Source of the DNA: Candidatus Sumerlaeota bacterium
GTDB lineage: Bacteria; Sumerlaeota; Sumerlaeia; JADFCT01
Direction of reading: 5' to 3'
Assembly (NCBI GenBank): GCA_026398575.1
Contig: JAPLSP010000716.1
Coordinates: 1-29,680 of the forward strand
DNA length: 29,680 nt
Positions 21,706 through 28,875 of this stretch are shown here, one piece after another. The stretch's first letter is position 1, and each line of letters begins with the position of its first letter. The notes under the pieces are model-generated. The model was given only the letters and a program-made list of their open reading frames with translations. It made no database searches and was not told the origin of the DNA. A program made the translations under genes and the position numbers.

Positions 21706-23175
21706 TCAGAAGGCGAATGTTCCGCAGGCAATTCGGAATCCAATTCCGCGATTGGAATAGTCGGGATCTGGATGGCTCCGGGCTGCAGAGCGGCAATGAT
21801 AGTTGGGATTATACCAATAGCCACCGCATTCGACACGATTTGTGCCGCTCGTGGCGCCCAAGGGATCAGTCTGCGCGCCGGAGGAATAAGCGCCATAGAG
21901 ATCGTAGCACCATTGCCATATATTTCCGCTCATGTCATAGCAGCCCACCGGGCTTGGGCTATTCACCGTCTGAATATTCCCGTTTGGGCTGATATTCACT
22001 CCATTGAACCAGCCAACGGGAGAGGTGTTTGGAAAGCTCTGAAGCCCCAGCGGATTCACGCAACTGGGATTATAGTCGTAATAATTGCAGCGATTCTTCC
22101 CCGTCAGAGTATCGCTCATGAAGCTGTAAATCCAATGCTTGCTTCCATCCCATGCGGCGGCGCGCTCCCATTCGGCTTCGGTGGGAAGGCGATAGCCGTT
22201 GTTCCCCTGGATAAGGGTCCAACTTGTCAGATCATAGCAGGCTGTGAAACCATCCTTCTCACTCAGCCAATTGCAGAAAACCACGGCGCCATACCACGTT
22301 ACATCCGTTACAGGATGTGACTCTAGAGAGTAGGTCACGCCGCCGGCGCCAATCTGCGACTTCCAGGAAAAGCCGCCACTAGACGCTCCCAGATATTGAA
22401 CCGGGCAGTTGCTGTCAGTAATGGCAATCATCTTTTGTCCTGCCGCATAAGCGTCGCCGCTGCTATAGGGAGCGCCGCTCGCATCGCCTTTTACATAGCC
22501 TTTCCCAAGCGCCCAGTTCATCACAGCGCAATACTGTCCGTTCGTCACATGATATTTGCCTATCTGATATGCAGAAAGTGTGACCGTATGGGTAGGCGAT
22601 TCGTCTGACGCGCCATAAGTGGCGTCATCGCCTCTTTGGCTGTTGCCCATTATGAACGAACCCGCTGGAACCGAGACCATTTCAATAGAGATCGCGGGAT
22701 TATTGGGAGTGGCTTTCAAACGGAATAGAACGTTGACATTGGCTTTCCAATACTTTGTCTTCAGGGCGCCTGCGGGCATGTTTCGAACATCCCACGTCAG
22801 CAACCCCGAGCCGCTTGTGACATTTAGGCTTCCGGTGATATAGGACGTGATATCATCTAAAGCTGAATCGGGAGTCGTGGAAGTGGCCGCGCAGTCCTGC
22901 GATGTTTCCATCGCCAATACGGTGAGATCATATCCATTCGACGGCGCCGGATCGGCAGGCGTCAGCGTATAGATAATCTCGACTTTCTTGTCAGGTGTTT
23001 GAAGAACGGAAACAATTTGAATCATTTCCTGCGCTTGAGCTGTTTCGACGCTCATGAAAAGCGCTGCCACGCCGATCAATGCAGCTATAATTAATCGAAT
23101 CCCCCTGCCTCTTCCCTCACCTTCCCATACTTTTACCGCTATTTGCCTGCTCAAGACTCGCGTCTTCGCATTCAT
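21706..23175 (-). CDS. Exported protein with SUMF/FGE-sulfatase fold
   Basis: This 489-residue protein has a signal peptide (RLIIAALIGVAALFMSVETAQAQ, about residues 23-45). A beta-rich domain follows (about 46-150), of the kind that often precedes SUMF domains in these phyla (VEIIYTLTPAD, LTWDVRNMPAG). The C-terminal 340 residues form a formylglycine-generating-enzyme fold: MVSVPAGSFIMGN, HPVTDVTWYGAVVFCNWLS, YRLPTEAEWERAA, VGCYDMSGNIWQWCYD, ending in RSAARSHPDPDYSNRGIGFR. The active-site cysteine pair of true FGE does not line up, so it is probably a binding or structural variant and not a sulfatase activator. The ATG at 23175 follows AAAGGAG by eight bases; the longer ORF start at 23346 is rejected. 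Confidence 0.88.
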   Translation of the reverse strand: MNAKTRVLSRQIAVKVWEGEGRGRGIRLIIAALIGVAALFMSVETAQAQEMIQIVSVLQTPDKKVEIIYTLTPADPAPSNGYDLTVLAMETSQDCAATSTTPDSALDDITSYITGSLNVTSGSGLLTWDVRNMPAGALKTKYWKANVNVLFRLKATPNNPAISIEMVSVPAGSFIMGNSQRGDDATYGASDESPTHTVTLSAYQIGKYHVTNGQYCAVMNWALGKGYVKGDASGAPYSSGDAYAAGQKMIAITDSNCPVQYLGASSGGFSWKSQIGAGGVTYSLESHPVTDVTWYGAVVFCNWLSEKDGFTACYDLTSWTLIQGNNGYRLPTEAEWERAAAWDGSKHWIYSFMSDTLTGKNRCNYYDYNPSCVNPLGLQSFPNTSPVGWFNGVNISPNGNIQTVNSPSPVGCYDMSGNIWQWCYDLYGAYSSGAQTDPLGATSGTNRVECGGYWYNPNYHCRSAARSHPDPDYSNRGIGFRIACGTFAF

Positions 23176-23504
23176 GATTATTGCTCCTTTCATGGATTGA
23201 GGGAAACAATGCAAGGCTACAGACAGCAATGGAGCATGAATTTGCGCAAACGATCTTCTTTGGGATCTCCTTCGTCGAACGCTTTCCAGGAAAAACACGC
23301 ATTTGCAGGACGAGGATATCTTATTATGCCAAATGGCGTCGCTCAAGCATTATTTTCAGAGATTCTGGCCAAGCAGACGCCTTGAGGACAAATATCGGAA
23401 TTAGGTATTTTTCGTTCCTTCCATAGGCAAAGCATAAAAACGCTGGCGCCGGAGCCCGTCCGCAATACATGATTTGAGAATCAGCTGATTGCTGGGGGGA
23501 AGGC
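23176..23504. other. Divergent intergenic region
   Basis: This 329-base spacer lies between the divergent SUMF-fold and GHL10-like genes, so it should carry both promoters. I see no convincing -35/-10 pair. A perfect 12-base palindrome, aatcagctgatt, lies at 23479-23490, just upstream of the gggggaagg ribosome-binding site of the plus-strand gene, and could be an operator. Confidence 0.5.
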
Positions 23505-24920
23505 ATGGGCAAAGCGGAACATGCTTTGGAGCCGGAAGACTTGCGCGATTTGCCGCCGGTGTCGGAGACGCGGGCGGTGCGGTATGAGATTGCGCGCGAC
23601 GCTACAGCTGCCGTATTGGAGGAAGACCTGACGAAGATCGCGCAATGCGGCTTCAACACCGTCATTGTCAGCGCCTTCCGCCATGGCCATGCGTTTTTTC
23701 CGTCCGAATCCCTGAAAAAGTGGGGATTCGCGCCGATTCATCCGGCCTTTCGCAAACGCGATCCGCTGTCGGTCATCTTCCGCGTCGCCGACCGGCTGGG
23801 GTTGAATGTGCTGGGACACGCCGAGCTTCTGAACGTCGGATCGGACACGGACAAAAGCGGCGGCCACATTGTGCGGCGCAAGCCCGAATGGATGATTCTT
23901 CGGCGCGCCCTGCGCGGCGAAGGTCTGGACGAACACCGCCTGTTCCTGGATCCGGGCAATGAAAAGGCGCGCCGCCTGATTGGCGACGTGCTCTATGAGT
24001 TGGTGGAAAAATATCCGGTGTCCGGGATTTATCTCAACGACCTGCGCTATCCGCGCAGCCTGGCCAGGCCAGAGAACAACAAGTACGCCCGCGATCTGGA
24101 CGCCTTTCTTCAGCAGAGCAAAACCAAGGAGAAGCGCGACGCGCTGATCCAACCTGCCGGCGACGCCCCGCCGAGCGAACTGTTCCAGGAACTGCTCACC
24201 TGGCGGGCCGAGCGCCTGAGCGATTTCCTTCGCTACCTGCACTGCCGGCTGGAACGGGCCAACGCGCGCATCTGGATCGTCACGCAAGCCGTCGGGCCTT
24301 TTAACCCAAATGATATTTATCAGCGCTTCCAGGGAGATTGGGAGACGTGGGTATCGCAGCAGTACGTGGACGGCGCCGCGCCGGCCTATCGCAGCGCCTC
24401 GCCGGCGGACTTCCGCGCCGCCCTCAGCGCCGACATGATGTGGATGCCCGACGATCGCGCGCTCTACCCCCTGCTCGAGGCCGAGGATTTGCGCGACGGC
24501 GGCGAGCGCGTCGAAATTTGCCGGGAATCGTCGCTGGACGGCGTCATCTTTCATTCCTTCCGGCAACTGGAGCCGAAGGACTGGGAGACGCTCTCGAAAC
24601 TGTTCCGCCGGCCGGCGCGCCCGGCGGAGGAAAAGCCTTACCTGGGCGCGCGCTGGGCGCTGGGCGAATGCAAGCGATTGCTGAGCGGGCGGCCGGATAT
24701 CGCGGATTTCTTCGGCGACCTGCTCAAGGTCCTGCCGGCCGAGCCCGGGCCGCGCGCGCGCATCCTGGACCCGAAAATGGTCAGCAGCGTCATGGGCAAC
24801 CTCCTCAGCATTCAGCGCAAGATCGCCGAAGGCGCGATCCCCCTGGACGCCGAACAGCGGCAGACGCATTCCTGGATCGGAGTGGCGCGGCGACGGCTGG
24901 CTTTAGCGTTACGGCATTAG
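23505..24920 (+). CDS. GHL10-like (DUF187-type) TIM-barrel protein
   Basis: The phrase order of this 471-residue protein matches the glycosyl-hydrolase-like 10 family: TRAVRYEI near the start, LTKIAQCGFNTVIVSAFRHGHAFFPS, then GHAELLNVG, LFLDPGNEKARRLIGDVLYE, VSGIYLNDLRYP with an acidic residue at a barrel-strand end, WRAERLSDFLRYLHCRL and WETWVSQQYVDGAAP. Members are thought to act on polysaccharides or cell-wall glycans. Most homologues are exported, but no signal peptide is visible here; the chain begins MGKAEHALEPEDL. A strong gggggaagg ribosome-binding site supports the ATG at 23505. A helical C-terminal part of about 100 residues (from LGARWALGECKRLL) is not part of the usual barrel. The substrate is unknown. 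Confidence 0.8.
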   Translation: MGKAEHALEPEDLRDLPPVSETRAVRYEIARDATAAVLEEDLTKIAQCGFNTVIVSAFRHGHAFFPSESLKKWGFAPIHPAFRKRDPLSVIFRVADRLGLNVLGHAELLNVGSDTDKSGGHIVRRKPEWMILRRALRGEGLDEHRLFLDPGNEKARRLIGDVLYELVEKYPVSGIYLNDLRYPRSLARPENNKYARDLDAFLQQSKTKEKRDALIQPAGDAPPSELFQELLTWRAERLSDFLRYLHCRLERANARIWIVTQAVGPFNPNDIYQRFQGDWETWVSQQYVDGAAPAYRSASPADFRAALSADMMWMPDDRALYPLLEAEDLRDGGERVEICRESSLDGVIFHSFRQLEPKDWETLSKLFRRPARPAEEKPYLGARWALGECKRLLSGRPDIADFFGDLLKVLPAEPGPRARILDPKMVSSVMGNLLSIQRKIAEGAIPLDAEQRQTHSWIGVARRRLALALRH

Positions 24921-24946
24921 AATGTGGCAGCAGCATGAAAAAACTT

Positions 24947-25132
24947 AATGTAAAAAGAGAAATGTAAAATGAGAAATGTAAAAAGAAAATGCGCCGAGCA
25001 AAAATAATAGCGCCTTTATTATGAGAGCGCGTTCGGGATTCGATTTGCCATTTATTAGGGATGAAAATCTATCCGCCGCGGCGCGTGTTTCATTTTCAAT
25101 TTCTCATTTCTCATTTTACATTTTACATTAAA
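24947..25132. repeat. AT-rich short repeats in inverted orientation
   Basis: The 18-mer aatgtaaaatgagaaatg at 24961-24978 is exactly complementary to 25105-25122. Both arms sit in arrays of the same words (aatgtaaaa, gagaaatg on the left; tctcattt, ttttacatt on the right) that end in ttaatgt and acattaa. The inner 126 bases contain nothing recognisable. The arrays fill the spacer between the GHL10-like gene and ettA, which otherwise has no gene. Confidence 0.8.
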
Positions 25133-25168
25133 TCAAATTTTCCTCATTTCCTCTTGGAGTATCGCCTT

Positions 25169-26842
25169 ATGGCTCGTCAGTTTGTGTTTACGATGCTGCG
25201 CCTGAACAAGAGCTATGGCGCGAAGCAAGTGCTCAAGAACATCAACCTGTGTTTTTTCCCCGGCGCCAAGATCGGCGTGGTCGGCGATAACGGCTCGGGC
25301 AAATCCACCCTCCTGCGCATCATGGCAGGGACGGATAATGAATTCGAGGGCGAAGCGTTCCCCGAAAAAGGCGTGCGCGTCGGCATGGTGCCGCAGGAGC
25401 CACATCTCGATCCCGAACTGACCGTCCGCGAAATCGTCGAAGGGGCGTTCCAGGAGATCAAGGCGCTGCTGAAGGAATACGACGAGGTGACCGAGAAGAT
25501 GGCGGGCGACCTCAGCGAGGACGAGATGGAGAAGGCGATGGATCGCATGAGCAAGTTGCAGGACGCCATCGAAGCCGCCAACGGATGGGAACTCGACCGC
25601 GCCGTGGACGCTGCCGCCGACGCGCTCGTCTTGCCGCCCGACGATCAGAAGGCGCCGACGCTTTCCGGTGGGGAACGGCGGCGGGTGGCGCTGTGCCGCG
25701 CGCTGCTCGAAAAGCCCGACATCCTCCTCCTCGACGAGCCGACGAACCACCTCGACGCCGAAACAGTCCAATGGCTCGAAGAGCAGTTGCGCGAATACCC
25801 CGGCGCCGTGCTCATCGTCACGCACGACCGCTATTTCCTCGACAACATCACCAAGTGGATTCTGGAACTGGAAGGCGGACGCGGCATCCCGTTCGAGGGC
25901 AACTACACCTCGTGGCTCGAACAAAAGATCGCCGCGATGGCGCAGCAGGAGAAGAAGGAATCCGAACGCCGGCAGTCGCTCGAACGCGAATACAAGTGGA
26001 TCAAGATGTCGTCGCGCGACCGGCACGAGATGACCCACGCGCGCGTCAAGGAATACGAGCAACTGGTCGCGCGCGAGCGCGCCATCAATGAAAACGCCAC
26101 CGTCATCGAAATCCCGGCGGGACAGCGACTTGGCGATCACGTCCTCACATTCAACAACGTGACGAAAGGCTACGGCGGCAATACGCTCATCAAGGATTTG
26201 ACCTTCAATCTGCCGCGCGGCGCCGTTGTCGGCGTCGTCGGCCCGAACGGCGCGGGCAAGACCACACTCTTCCGCATGATCGTCGGCGAGGAAAAGCCCG
26301 ATGCGGGCGAAGTGTCGCTCGGCGAAACCGCGCAACTGGCTTACGTGGATCAGCATCGCGACGACCTCAACGGCGCCAATACCGTCTGGCAGGAAATCAG
26401 CGACGGCCAGGATGACATCATGCTCGGCGATAAAAAAGTCCCCTCGCGCAACTATGTCTCGCGCTTCAACTTCAAAGGCTCGGACCAGCAGAAGATGGTC
26501 GGCGATCTCTCCGGCGGCGAGCGCAACCGCGTCCACCTCGCCAAACTCATCCGCCGCGGCGGCAACGTCCTGCTGCTCGACGAGCCGACCAACGACCTCG
26601 ACGTCAACGCCCTGCGCATGCTCGAAGACGCCCTGAACGCCTACACCGGCTGCGCCATGGTCATCAGCCACGACCGCTTCTTTTTGGATCGCGTCTGCAC
26701 GAACCTCCTGGTCTTCGAGGGCGACGGCAAAGTCCAGTGGTTCGAAGGCAACTTCAAAGACTACGAAGACCGCCGCCGCGCCGCACTCGGCGACAAAGCC
26801 TTCGCCAATAGAAGGTCGAAGTATCGCAAACTGGCGCTGTAG
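25169..26842 (+). CDS. ettA: Energy-dependent translational throttle protein EttA (ABC-F)
   Basis: This 557-residue cytoplasmic ABC-F ATPase binds the ribosomal E site and gates the first elongation step according to the ATP/ADP ratio. It has two ABC domains in tandem: Walker A GDNGSGKST (about 39-47), signature LSGGERRRVALCRALL and Walker B ILLLDEPTNHLD in the first; GPNGAGKTT, LSGGERNRVHLAKLI and VLLLDEPTNDLD in the second. The arm insertion typical of EttA lies at about 92-140, and the linker is charged and helical. Length is close to that of the E. coli protein. The ATG at 25169 follows TTGGAG; an upstream ATG at 25061 would add 36 residues encoded partly by the AT-rich repeat and is rejected. 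It is the only housekeeping marker in the window. Confidence 0.96.
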   Translation: MARQFVFTMLRLNKSYGAKQVLKNINLCFFPGAKIGVVGDNGSGKSTLLRIMAGTDNEFEGEAFPEKGVRVGMVPQEPHLDPELTVREIVEGAFQEIKALLKEYDEVTEKMAGDLSEDEMEKAMDRMSKLQDAIEAANGWELDRAVDAAADALVLPPDDQKAPTLSGGERRRVALCRALLEKPDILLLDEPTNHLDAETVQWLEEQLREYPGAVLIVTHDRYFLDNITKWILELEGGRGIPFEGNYTSWLEQKIAAMAQQEKKESERRQSLEREYKWIKMSSRDRHEMTHARVKEYEQLVARERAINENATVIEIPAGQRLGDHVLTFNNVTKGYGGNTLIKDLTFNLPRGAVVGVVGPNGAGKTTLFRMIVGEEKPDAGEVSLGETAQLAYVDQHRDDLNGANTVWQEISDGQDDIMLGDKKVPSRNYVSRFNFKGSDQQKMVGDLSGGERNRVHLAKLIRRGGNVLLLDEPTNDLDVNALRMLEDALNAYTGCAMVISHDRFFLDRVCTNLLVFEGDGKVQWFEGNFKDYEDRRRAALGDKAFANRRSKYRKLAL

Positions 26843-26946
26843 TCTTGAATGTCCATTCGCTCCGCTTCGCTTTGCTTCATTTCTCTTACGAGGGTTTCTC
26901 AATGATTATGGCTTTCTGCTATGGGAAAACCGCCGGGAGAGCGACG

Positions 26947-28812
26947 ATGACACACAAAAAAGCAGATGTTTTTGGGGCAAGCGCGGTGATGCTTTTGGCT
27001 CTGATGATGAGCGCGCCGATGGATGCCGGGGAATCTCCCGAGCAATTCAAGATATGGGGCGCCCGGGCGAAGGCGCATCCTTATTTGGCGGATGCGGGGC
27101 TGGCGGCGGCGGGCGCGAAGCCTGGAAATAGCGCTGCAAAGCAGATCGAAGCTTCACCGGAGGAAAATGCGCGGGGGTTTGTTGTCTTTGGCAGGCCTGT
27201 TTCGGAGTTCATCGCGCCGGACTTTATTCCATCCAAGGCAGATCGCGTTTCGGCGCTCAGCGCGAAGGATTGCGCGGGGCAATATGGGGCGGTTTCGTTT
27301 GCGGTGATTGCGATCAAGGGTGGGGAATTTTCGGTTAAGGTGAGCGATTTGTCAGAGGGCTCGGGGCGGTCGGACGCGTCGGACCGGTCGGACGCGTCGG
27401 ACAGGTCCTTCTCAGCAACCGCCACTGCCACTGCTTCGGCTTCTTCTGCAAAAAATATTGGCGCTGAAAATTTTGATGTTCGGGTGGTACGGTTCATTAA
27501 AGCTAAGAATCAGGTGTTTCCCCTGCTGATTGAGGCGTTTCAGAAGATTGCGATTCAGGCGGGGCGGCTTCAGCAATTTTGGATCACTTATTATATTCCT
27601 GAGGGTACGCAGCCGGGAACATATAAGGGACAGGTTTCGATTCTGGTGAATGGAGAAGTGCGCGCTTCGATCCCGCTCGAACTGCGCGTCTATCCCTTCA
27701 AACTCGTCGAGCCGGAGACTTGTCTTTATATCTATGCGCAGGCGCCGCAAACGCCGGAGCTTTATGGTAAATATCTCGCCGACCAGCGCTGCCATGGGAT
27801 GAATGTGGGAATGCTGGAGCCGCCGGTCACGCGGGCGGGCGATTTGACGCGTGAGGCGCTGACGCCGTGGCTTGACGCATACGCGAACGCGCGCTTCGCG
27901 AAGCCCTATATCCACGTCGGTCTCTGGAACCGCATCACCTGCGAATGGCTGAATACGCCCGACCGCTCGATCCAGATGTACGCCGCCTGGTTCCGATATT
28001 ATCCCTTCTCCCAGCGCCTTGACGACCGTTACGTCGCGACGGTGAAGATGATCCGCGACGAGGCGCAGAAGCGGAATCTGAAGCTCGTGCTCGCGGTGGC
28101 CGATGAAGCGGGCAGCCACCCCTGGACAACCGAGGCGACGCAGCACTATAACCGGTTGATCAAAGAGCAAGTCCCCGATGTCATCCGCGAACTGACGGTC
28201 GGAGGCGGCTGGGCGATGAAGCGGCCGGAGCACGAATTATGGAAAGGCCTGATCAATATCTGGACGACCAACCGGTGGCTTCCCGAGCAATTCGCGCTCG
28301 TGCGGGCGAACGATCCGGAGGCGAAGTTCCAGCTCTATAACATGGGCGGCGCCGGCTCGCAAGCGGGCGGGTTGCAGTCGGTGAGGAACCTGTACGGCTT
28401 CTTCAACTGGAAGGCCAAAGCGCATGGCGTGGCGCAGTGGGTTTATTATCATAATGGAACGCCCGAGCATAACTATACATGGCCTGCGGAAGATGCGCTG
28501 GGAGGCGCGGCGCAAGGCAATGTCCCGACTCTGCGCTGGGAGGCCATGCGCGAAGGGGTGAAGGACCGGCGATATATTGCGACGCTGGAGGAGCGGATGG
28601 CGGGGATGAATGACCAGAGTGCTGCGAAGGCGGCCGTGGTTGCAGAGGCGCGGGAATATTTGAAGAAGATTGAGTCGCAGATCGAACTGCGGCATCTGGA
28701 TTATGATGCGATTAGCGGCGGGAGAATTCCGTCGCAGGCGGCGGCGGTTTATGAGCAGTGGAGAGAGAGGATTGCGGAGCTGATTGAGAGGCTGTCGCAA
28801 TCTAAAGATTGA
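26947..28812 (+). CDS. Exported DUF4091 (GH123-like) protein
   Basis: This 621-residue protein has a signal peptide (MTHKKADVFGASAVMLLALM, cleavage near MDAGES). The central part is beta-rich (QFWITYYIPEGTQPGTYKGQ). The C-terminal half is a TIM-barrel-like domain of the DUF4091/glycoside hydrolase 123 catalytic type: DRYVATVKMIRDEAQKRNL, LAVADEAG with a candidate catalytic acidic pair, WVYYHNGTPEHNYTWPAED and the closing PTLRWEAMREGVKDRRYIAT. GH123 enzymes release N-acetylgalactosamine; for this more distant member the activity is unproven. A low-complexity linker of Ser/Asp then Ala/Thr/Ser (about 138-162) is encoded by 9-base repeats. The ATG at 26947 follows GGGAGAG; the ORF start at 26845 would precede the signal peptide by 34 residues. 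The last codons and stop lie inside a hairpin repeat. Confidence 0.85.
   Translation: MTHKKADVFGASAVMLLALMMSAPMDAGESPEQFKIWGARAKAHPYLADAGLAAAGAKPGNSAAKQIEASPEENARGFVVFGRPVSEFIAPDFIPSKADRVSALSAKDCAGQYGAVSFAVIAIKGGEFSVKVSDLSEGSGRSDASDRSDASDRSFSATATATASASSAKNIGAENFDVRVVRFIKAKNQVFPLLIEAFQKIAIQAGRLQQFWITYYIPEGTQPGTYKGQVSILVNGEVRASIPLELRVYPFKLVEPETCLYIYAQAPQTPELYGKYLADQRCHGMNVGMLEPPVTRAGDLTREALTPWLDAYANARFAKPYIHVGLWNRITCEWLNTPDRSIQMYAAWFRYYPFSQRLDDRYVATVKMIRDEAQKRNLKLVLAVADEAGSHPWTTEATQHYNRLIKEQVPDVIRELTVGGGWAMKRPEHELWKGLINIWTTNRWLPEQFALVRANDPEAKFQLYNMGGAGSQAGGLQSVRNLYGFFNWKAKAHGVAQWVYYHNGTPEHNYTWPAEDALGGAAQGNVPTLRWEAMREGVKDRRYIATLEERMAGMNDQSAAKAAVVAEAREYLKKIESQIELRHLDYDAISGGRIPSQAAAVYEQWRERIAELIERLSQSKD
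27367..27402 (+). repeat. 9-bp tandem repeat inside the DUF4091 gene
   Basis: Four 9-mers alternate cggtcggac and gcgtcggac twice, which is also an 18-base unit repeated twice. It is in frame and encodes an Arg-Ser-Asp-Ala-Ser-Asp linker, followed by a Thr/Ala/Ser run. Confidence 0.9.
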
Positions 28813-28872
28813 ACTCCAAACACCATCTAAAGATGGAACTCCGAACGGAACTCCGAACGGAAGTCCAAACAG
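28798..28872 (+). repeat. Hairpin plus 12-bp tandem repeat (family A, locus 2)
   Basis: Two hairpins with aa loops, 28798-28811 (caatct/agattg) and 28823-28836 (ccatct/agatgg), are each followed by gaactcc. Tandem 12-mers (ggaactccgaac type) then run to about 28872. The architecture matches 16514-16613, but the stem bases differ in a compensated way. The first hairpin contains the last three sense codons and the stop of the DUF4091 gene. The array fills the whole spacer between that gene and the convergent partial gene. Confidence 0.85.
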
Positions 28873-28875
28873 TCA

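Noticed and set aside
21706..21820. C-terminal block of the SUMF-fold protein resembles the variable region of a diversity-generating retroelement target
   Set aside because: No reverse transcriptase, template repeat or near-copy of this block is present in the window; the phrase is normal for SUMF domains.
23481..24869. 462-codon open frame on the minus strand
   Set aside because: Antisense shadow of the GHL10-like gene; translation lacks domain signatures and the plus strand has the ribosome-binding site and family motifs.
25133..26902. 589-codon open frame on the minus strand
   Set aside because: Antisense shadow of ettA caused by high GC at third positions; runs into the repeat and shows no motif.
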